This document shows positions 7,521-9,851 of a DNA stretch of 9,851 bases, one piece after another; positions within the stretch are counted from its first letter, which is position 1; each line of letters begins with the position of its first letter. A model generated the notes under the pieces. That model was not told where the DNA came from and did no database searches. It worked only from the letters and a program-made list of their open reading frames with translations. Made by a program: the position numbers and the translations under genes. The stretch is from Promethearchaeota archaeon. Lineage in GTDB: Archaea > Asgardarchaeota > Lokiarchaeia > Sigynarchaeales > SOKP01. The stretch spans positions 1-9,851 of the forward strand of contig JAHLWJ010000161.1 in the NCBI GenBank assembly GCA_019057975.1, read 5' to 3'.

Positions 7521-7548
7521 GTAAAATAATGATCCTAAATTATTTTAC
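7521..7548 (+). repeat. Perfect 10-bp inverted repeat upstream of the LsrF-like gene (candidate operator)
   Basis: GTAAAATAAT at 7521-7530 is matched exactly by its reverse complement ATTATTTTAC at 7539-7548, with an 8-base spacer GATCCTAA. The right arm ends 43 bases before the ATG at 7592, about where a TATA element would be expected. Binding of a dimeric regulator would therefore block or modulate transcription. As RNA it could form a 10-bp, mostly A-U hairpin, so it might instead help end the upstream transcript. AT-rich DNA makes palindromes more likely by chance, but ten perfect pairs at a promoter position is notable. Confidence 0.5.
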
Positions 7549-7582
7549 AATGTTAGATTAAATCAAAAATAAACATAAAATA

Positions 7583-7586
7583 GTGA
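7583..7586 (+). promoter_or_regulatory. GTGA: Shine-Dalgarno for ATG 7592 or alternative GTG start
   Basis: GTG at 7583 is in frame with ATG at 7592, so it could start a protein three residues longer. GTGA also matches part of the anti-Shine-Dalgarno complement (GGTGATC) and lies 5 bases before the ATG. A similar AGTGA precedes the deacylase ATG at 4163. I prefer the ATG with GTGA as ribosome site. Confidence 0.4.
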
Positions 7587-7591
7587 ATAAA

Positions 7592-8374
7592 ATGGATTGG
7601 GGAATGCAAAATAGATTATCAAGAATAATTAAACCAAAATCTGGACATTGTGTAATGTTAGCTATAGATCATGGATATTTTGGAAATGTACCTGGCCAAT
7701 TAAAATGTTTTGGAGATTTAAACCCATTATTTCAATATGCAGATGCTTTAATGCTTACACGAGGAATGTTAAGAAGTTGTGTTTCTCCCGATTTTGATAT
7801 TCCAATTGTATTAAGGGTATCAGCGGGAGCTAGCATGTTAAAAGAACTTTCTAATGAAGAGATTAATGTTACAATTGAAGATGCTATAAGATTAAACGTT
7901 TCAGCAATTACTTGCTCCATTTTTGTTGGTGGAGAATTTGAGAAACAAAGTTTAATGAATTTATCAAAACTTGTGAATTGGGGGCAAGAATATGGTATTC
8001 CAGCACTAGCAGTCACCGCTGTTGGTAGAGAAATGGTTAGAGACCATAGATATTTAGGTATGGCTAGTAGAATGGCAGCAGAAATGGGGGCTACATTTGT
8101 AAAGACTTATTATTGCGATGATTTTGAAAATGTAACAAGTATTTGCCCTGTACCTATAGTAATCGCAGGTGGAAAGAAAACTCCAGAAAAAGAAGCACTA
8201 CAAATGGCAAAGAATGCAATTGACAAGGGAGCTGTTGGCGTAGACATGGGACGGAATATTTTCCAATCAGATAAACCAATAGGGATGATAAAAGCTGTTA
8301 GGGCAATTGTGCATGAAAATGCTTCAGTTGAAGATGCATTTGAAATCTATCAAAATGGACCGGTTGGACTCTAA
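7592..8374 (+). CDS. LsrF-like class I aldolase/thiolase (DhnA family)
   Basis: A 260-residue TIM-barrel enzyme that reads closely like E. coli LsrF, the 3-hydroxy-5-phosphonooxypentane-2,4-dione thiolase of autoinducer-2 breakdown. Shared blocks include DWGMQNRLSRI at the N-terminus (residues 2-12), MLAIDHGYF with D26 and H27, LTRGMLRS, AVTAVGREMVRDHRYLGMA, MAAEMGATFVKTYY with K171 as the probable Schiff-base lysine, IVIAGGKKTPE and GVDMGRNIFQSD near the C-terminus. Compared with E. coli LsrF it lacks an N-terminal extension of about 30 residues. The wider family also includes archaeal ADH synthase (aromatic amino acid route) and archaeal class I FBP aldolase, but the DWGMQ and NIFQSD blocks favour the LsrF branch. 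No lsrK, lsrG, lsrB or other lsr gene is visible. It is 33 bases before a metallo-beta-lactamase gene and downstream of a palindrome. Actual substrate uncertain. Confidence 0.88.
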   Translation: MDWGMQNRLSRIIKPKSGHCVMLAIDHGYFGNVPGQLKCFGDLNPLFQYADALMLTRGMLRSCVSPDFDIPIVLRVSAGASMLKELSNEEINVTIEDAIRLNVSAITCSIFVGGEFEKQSLMNLSKLVNWGQEYGIPALAVTAVGREMVRDHRYLGMASRMAAEMGATFVKTYYCDDFENVTSICPVPIVIAGGKKTPEKEALQMAKNAIDKGAVGVDMGRNIFQSDKPIGMIKAVRAIVHENASVEDAFEIYQNGPVGL

Positions 8375-8387
8375 TTTTCTACAATTA

Positions 8388-8393
8388 TTTTTT
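8388..8393 (+). terminator. Possible T6 terminator between LsrF-like and MBL genes
   Basis: A T6 run within a T-rich 33-base gap. It could cause partial termination, but the spacing is also compatible with an operon, so the assignment is weak. Confidence 0.2.
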
Positions 8394-8407
8394 ATTTAAG
8401 ATCATTT

Positions 8408-9385
8408 ATGCGGTTACCAAAAATAGATAATCTTGAAATCACAGAAGTATCGGAAGATATACTTCTTGTTCATCAAATAGATCCACCATTTTTTTTTTCT
8501 TGTTGTGATGGACTTTTAATTTTACCTAAAAAAAAGCGCAATAATAGTACAATATCCCTCGATCTGAATATAGAACAAAAATATGTTAATTTGCTTAATA
8601 ACATTTATGGACCTATATCCGATTATATTAACTCTCATGGTCACCTTGACCATACATGTAATGTTCATGCTTGGGAAGAAATTGGAGCAACTATACATGC
8701 CCCTTACCCAGAATCTAATTATTTATTGAATCTACATAACTTCTACCAAGGTTTCGGTTTTAATGAAGAATTAGATTATGAAATTGTTGAGGAATTTGCC
8801 ATATTAAACGGATATCAAGGGTGTAAGAATGTAAATGCTTTTAAACCCGGAGAAACGCTTGAGTTTGAAGATTATAACATTAATTCCATTTCTTTTTCTG
8901 GACACTCTAAAGCTCATGTTGGGTTCTTTTTACCTGATGAAAAAATATTTCATATCAGCTGTCTAGGGTTTGACAAACCAAAACCAGAAATCGAAGGTTT
9001 TGGTCCATGGTATGGATTTAAGGAAGCCTCAATTTCACAGTGTATCAAAGATATCAAAAAAGCGGAGAATTTTTTCATACAAAACGCAAAATTTCTAAGT
9101 TCAAGCCATTCTTATATCGTGAAGAATCCTGATTTAAGCCCATTTGAGTATATGAGACACAAAATTAAAAATAACCAAGATAAAGTGGATAGAGTTCTGA
9201 AACTTCATGATGTATTGGAAACATCTGAGAATAAGATTGTCAAAAAACTACTAAAAATGGATTTATTTTTCCCCAAAAAGAAATTGAAGGGTGTTGTATT
9301 TGAAATATACAGATTTTGGGAATCATGGATAATAAGAAAACATCTCCATCGAAGTGAATTTTTTCCAAATATTCAAGAAAATTAA
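8408..9385 (+). CDS. Metallo-beta-lactamase fold hydrolase with Cys at the bridging-Asp position
   Basis: A 325-residue MBL superfamily protein, probably a cytoplasmic hydrolase. The first motif is intact: NSHGHLDHT gives H77, H79, D81 and H82. SFSGHSKAH gives H166, and FLSSSHSY gives H234 as the last ligand. Where most relatives have GD in the strand after the GH motif (the Asp that bridges two metals), this protein reads ISCLGFD, placing C185 there, with D189 four residues on. The N-terminal half includes a SCCDGLLIL strand (31-39) typical of the substrate-facing beta sheet. The C-terminal ~80 residues (from ~245) are Lys-rich and helical, a cap-like extension. No thioesterase, lactonase or RNase subgroup can be assigned. 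It lies 33 bases after the LsrF-like gene and 48 before an amidohydrolase, suggesting shared catabolic function. The start has no strong Shine-Dalgarno. Confidence 0.85.
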   Translation: MRLPKIDNLEITEVSEDILLVHQIDPPFFFSCCDGLLILPKKKRNNSTISLDLNIEQKYVNLLNNIYGPISDYINSHGHLDHTCNVHAWEEIGATIHAPYPESNYLLNLHNFYQGFGFNEELDYEIVEEFAILNGYQGCKNVNAFKPGETLEFEDYNINSISFSGHSKAHVGFFLPDEKIFHISCLGFDKPKPEIEGFGPWYGFKEASISQCIKDIKKAENFFIQNAKFLSSSHSYIVKNPDLSPFEYMRHKIKNNQDKVDRVLKLHDVLETSENKIVKKLLKMDLFFPKKKLKGVVFEIYRFWESWIIRKHLHRSEFFPNIQEN

Positions 9386-9421
9386 TAGGTTAATGAGTTT
9401 AACAAATTATAATAAGAAAAT

Positions 9422-9426
9422 GAGGT
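9422..9426 (+). promoter_or_regulatory. Shine-Dalgarno site for the amidohydrolase gene
   Basis: GAGGT lies 7 bases before the ATG at 9434 and fixes that start for a gene that runs out of the window. Confidence 0.7.
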
Positions 9427-9433
9427 AGAAAAA

Positions 9434-9851
9434 ATGATAATAGATGTTCATTATCATCTTATCCCAGGTGATTACAAACGTGAAAATGCTAAGGCAATGG
9501 TACCTGAACTTTTAAGAATGGCTAAAATTATGGGAATAACGATGAGTGAGAATTTGATAATTCAAAAATGCTCCGAGTTATATGGTGATAAAGATGGAAA
9601 AAAATTAATTAAACTTATGGATAAAGCAGGGATTGATTTTACAGTCGTTTGTCATGTTGATAATGCCGATAATGAATTACTAACTCCTGAATTAAATCAA
9701 TTTCTCAATAAATCTATTAGTGATATTGCTAAAAAATATCCAAACAAATTAATATCTTTAGCGGGAGTTGATCCAAGACGATCAGAAGCCTTGGATATGT
9801 TGAAACAATGTTTTGAAGAATTTGGCATGAAAGGATTAAAATATCATCCAG
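9434..9851 (+). CDS. Amidohydrolase_2 family protein, N-terminal part (3' end outside window)
   Basis: The first 139 codons of a TIM-barrel metal-dependent hydrolase or decarboxylase; the frame is open to the last base. The protein starts MIIDVHYHLIPG, giving the strand-1 HxH pair H6 and H8. It continues with DKAGIDFTVVCHVDN, then LISLAGVDPRRSEAL and a final GMKGLKYHP with H138. This order (HxH, then DPR and GxKGxKxHP) is typical of PF04909, which includes ACMSD-like decarboxylases, 4-oxalomesaconate hydratase-like and related enzymes. The remaining metal and catalytic residues lie beyond the window. It sits 48 bases after the MBL gene on the same strand with its own strong Shine-Dalgarno, so it likely belongs to the same cluster. 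Substrate unknown. Confidence 0.85.
   Translation, partial: MIIDVHYHLIPGDYKRENAKAMVPELLRMAKIMGITMSENLIIQKCSELYGDKDGKKLIKLMDKAGIDFTVVCHVDNADNELLTPELNQFLNKSISDIAKKYPNKLISLAGVDPRRSEALDMLKQCFEEFGMKGLKYHP

Noticed and set aside
7732..8016. Minus-strand open frame of 94 codons
   Set aside because: Antisense within the LsrF-like gene, whose conserved blocks confirm the plus-strand frame.
9386..9433. TATA-like AATTATAATA before the amidohydrolase
   Set aside because: It lies too close to the ATG for a leader containing the GAGGT site; more likely an operon spacer.
1..9851. CRISPR array, tRNA or rRNA gene, insertion sequence, attachment site
   Set aside because: No regularly spaced repeats, cloverleaf-like or rRNA-like segments, transposase frames or terminal inverted repeats were seen in reading either strand.

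Overview
This is a strongly AT-rich, gene-dense fragment, most likely from an archaeon and plausibly an Asgard (Lokiarchaeota-like) lineage. The archaeal reading rests on TATA-box-like promoters in the main divergent gap, T-tract terminators without stems, short or absent leaders, and the style of the hypothetical Zn-knuckle protein at 6638. The Asgard placement is an impression from protein style and has not been tested. No RNA gene, CRISPR array, insertion sequence or phage gene was seen. No gap between genes exceeds about 145 bases.

Left block (1-2860, + strand): the C-terminal end of an ABC transporter ATPase is followed 14 bases later by an 862-residue membrane protein. That protein joins a duplicated ABC-2 permease to a C-terminal CPBP (Abi/CAAX-type) intramembrane metalloprotease. 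The two look like one transport or processing operon, ended by a run of T tracts.

Middle (2895-5803): a divergent pair shares a 143-base promoter region. On the minus strand is an Old Yellow Enzyme-type flavin oxidoreductase that ends just after a four-cysteine Fe-S motif and lacks a reductase domain. On the plus strand is an N-acyl-D-amino-acid deacylase with its recognised metal and catalytic residues present.

Right block (5833-9851, all +): a rubredoxin-like/metallo-beta-lactamase fusion with a non-canonical metal site; an unrecognised protein with a Cys/His zinc knuckle; an LsrF-like class I aldolase/thiolase preceded by a perfect 10-bp inverted repeat; a second metallo-beta-lactamase protein with Cys at the usual bridging-Asp position; and the start of an amidohydrolase_2 (ACMSD-like) protein cut by the window end.

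Taken together, the OYE, deacylase, two MBL proteins, LsrF-like enzyme and amidohydrolase look like a catabolic or redox accessory cluster acting on small acylated, cyclic or phosphorylated molecules. The substrate cannot be read from sequence, and joint function is inferred only from proximity and orientation. The most unusual items are the permease-protease fusion, the two atypical MBL proteins, the LsrF-like gene with its palindrome, and the unrecognised zinc-knuckle protein.
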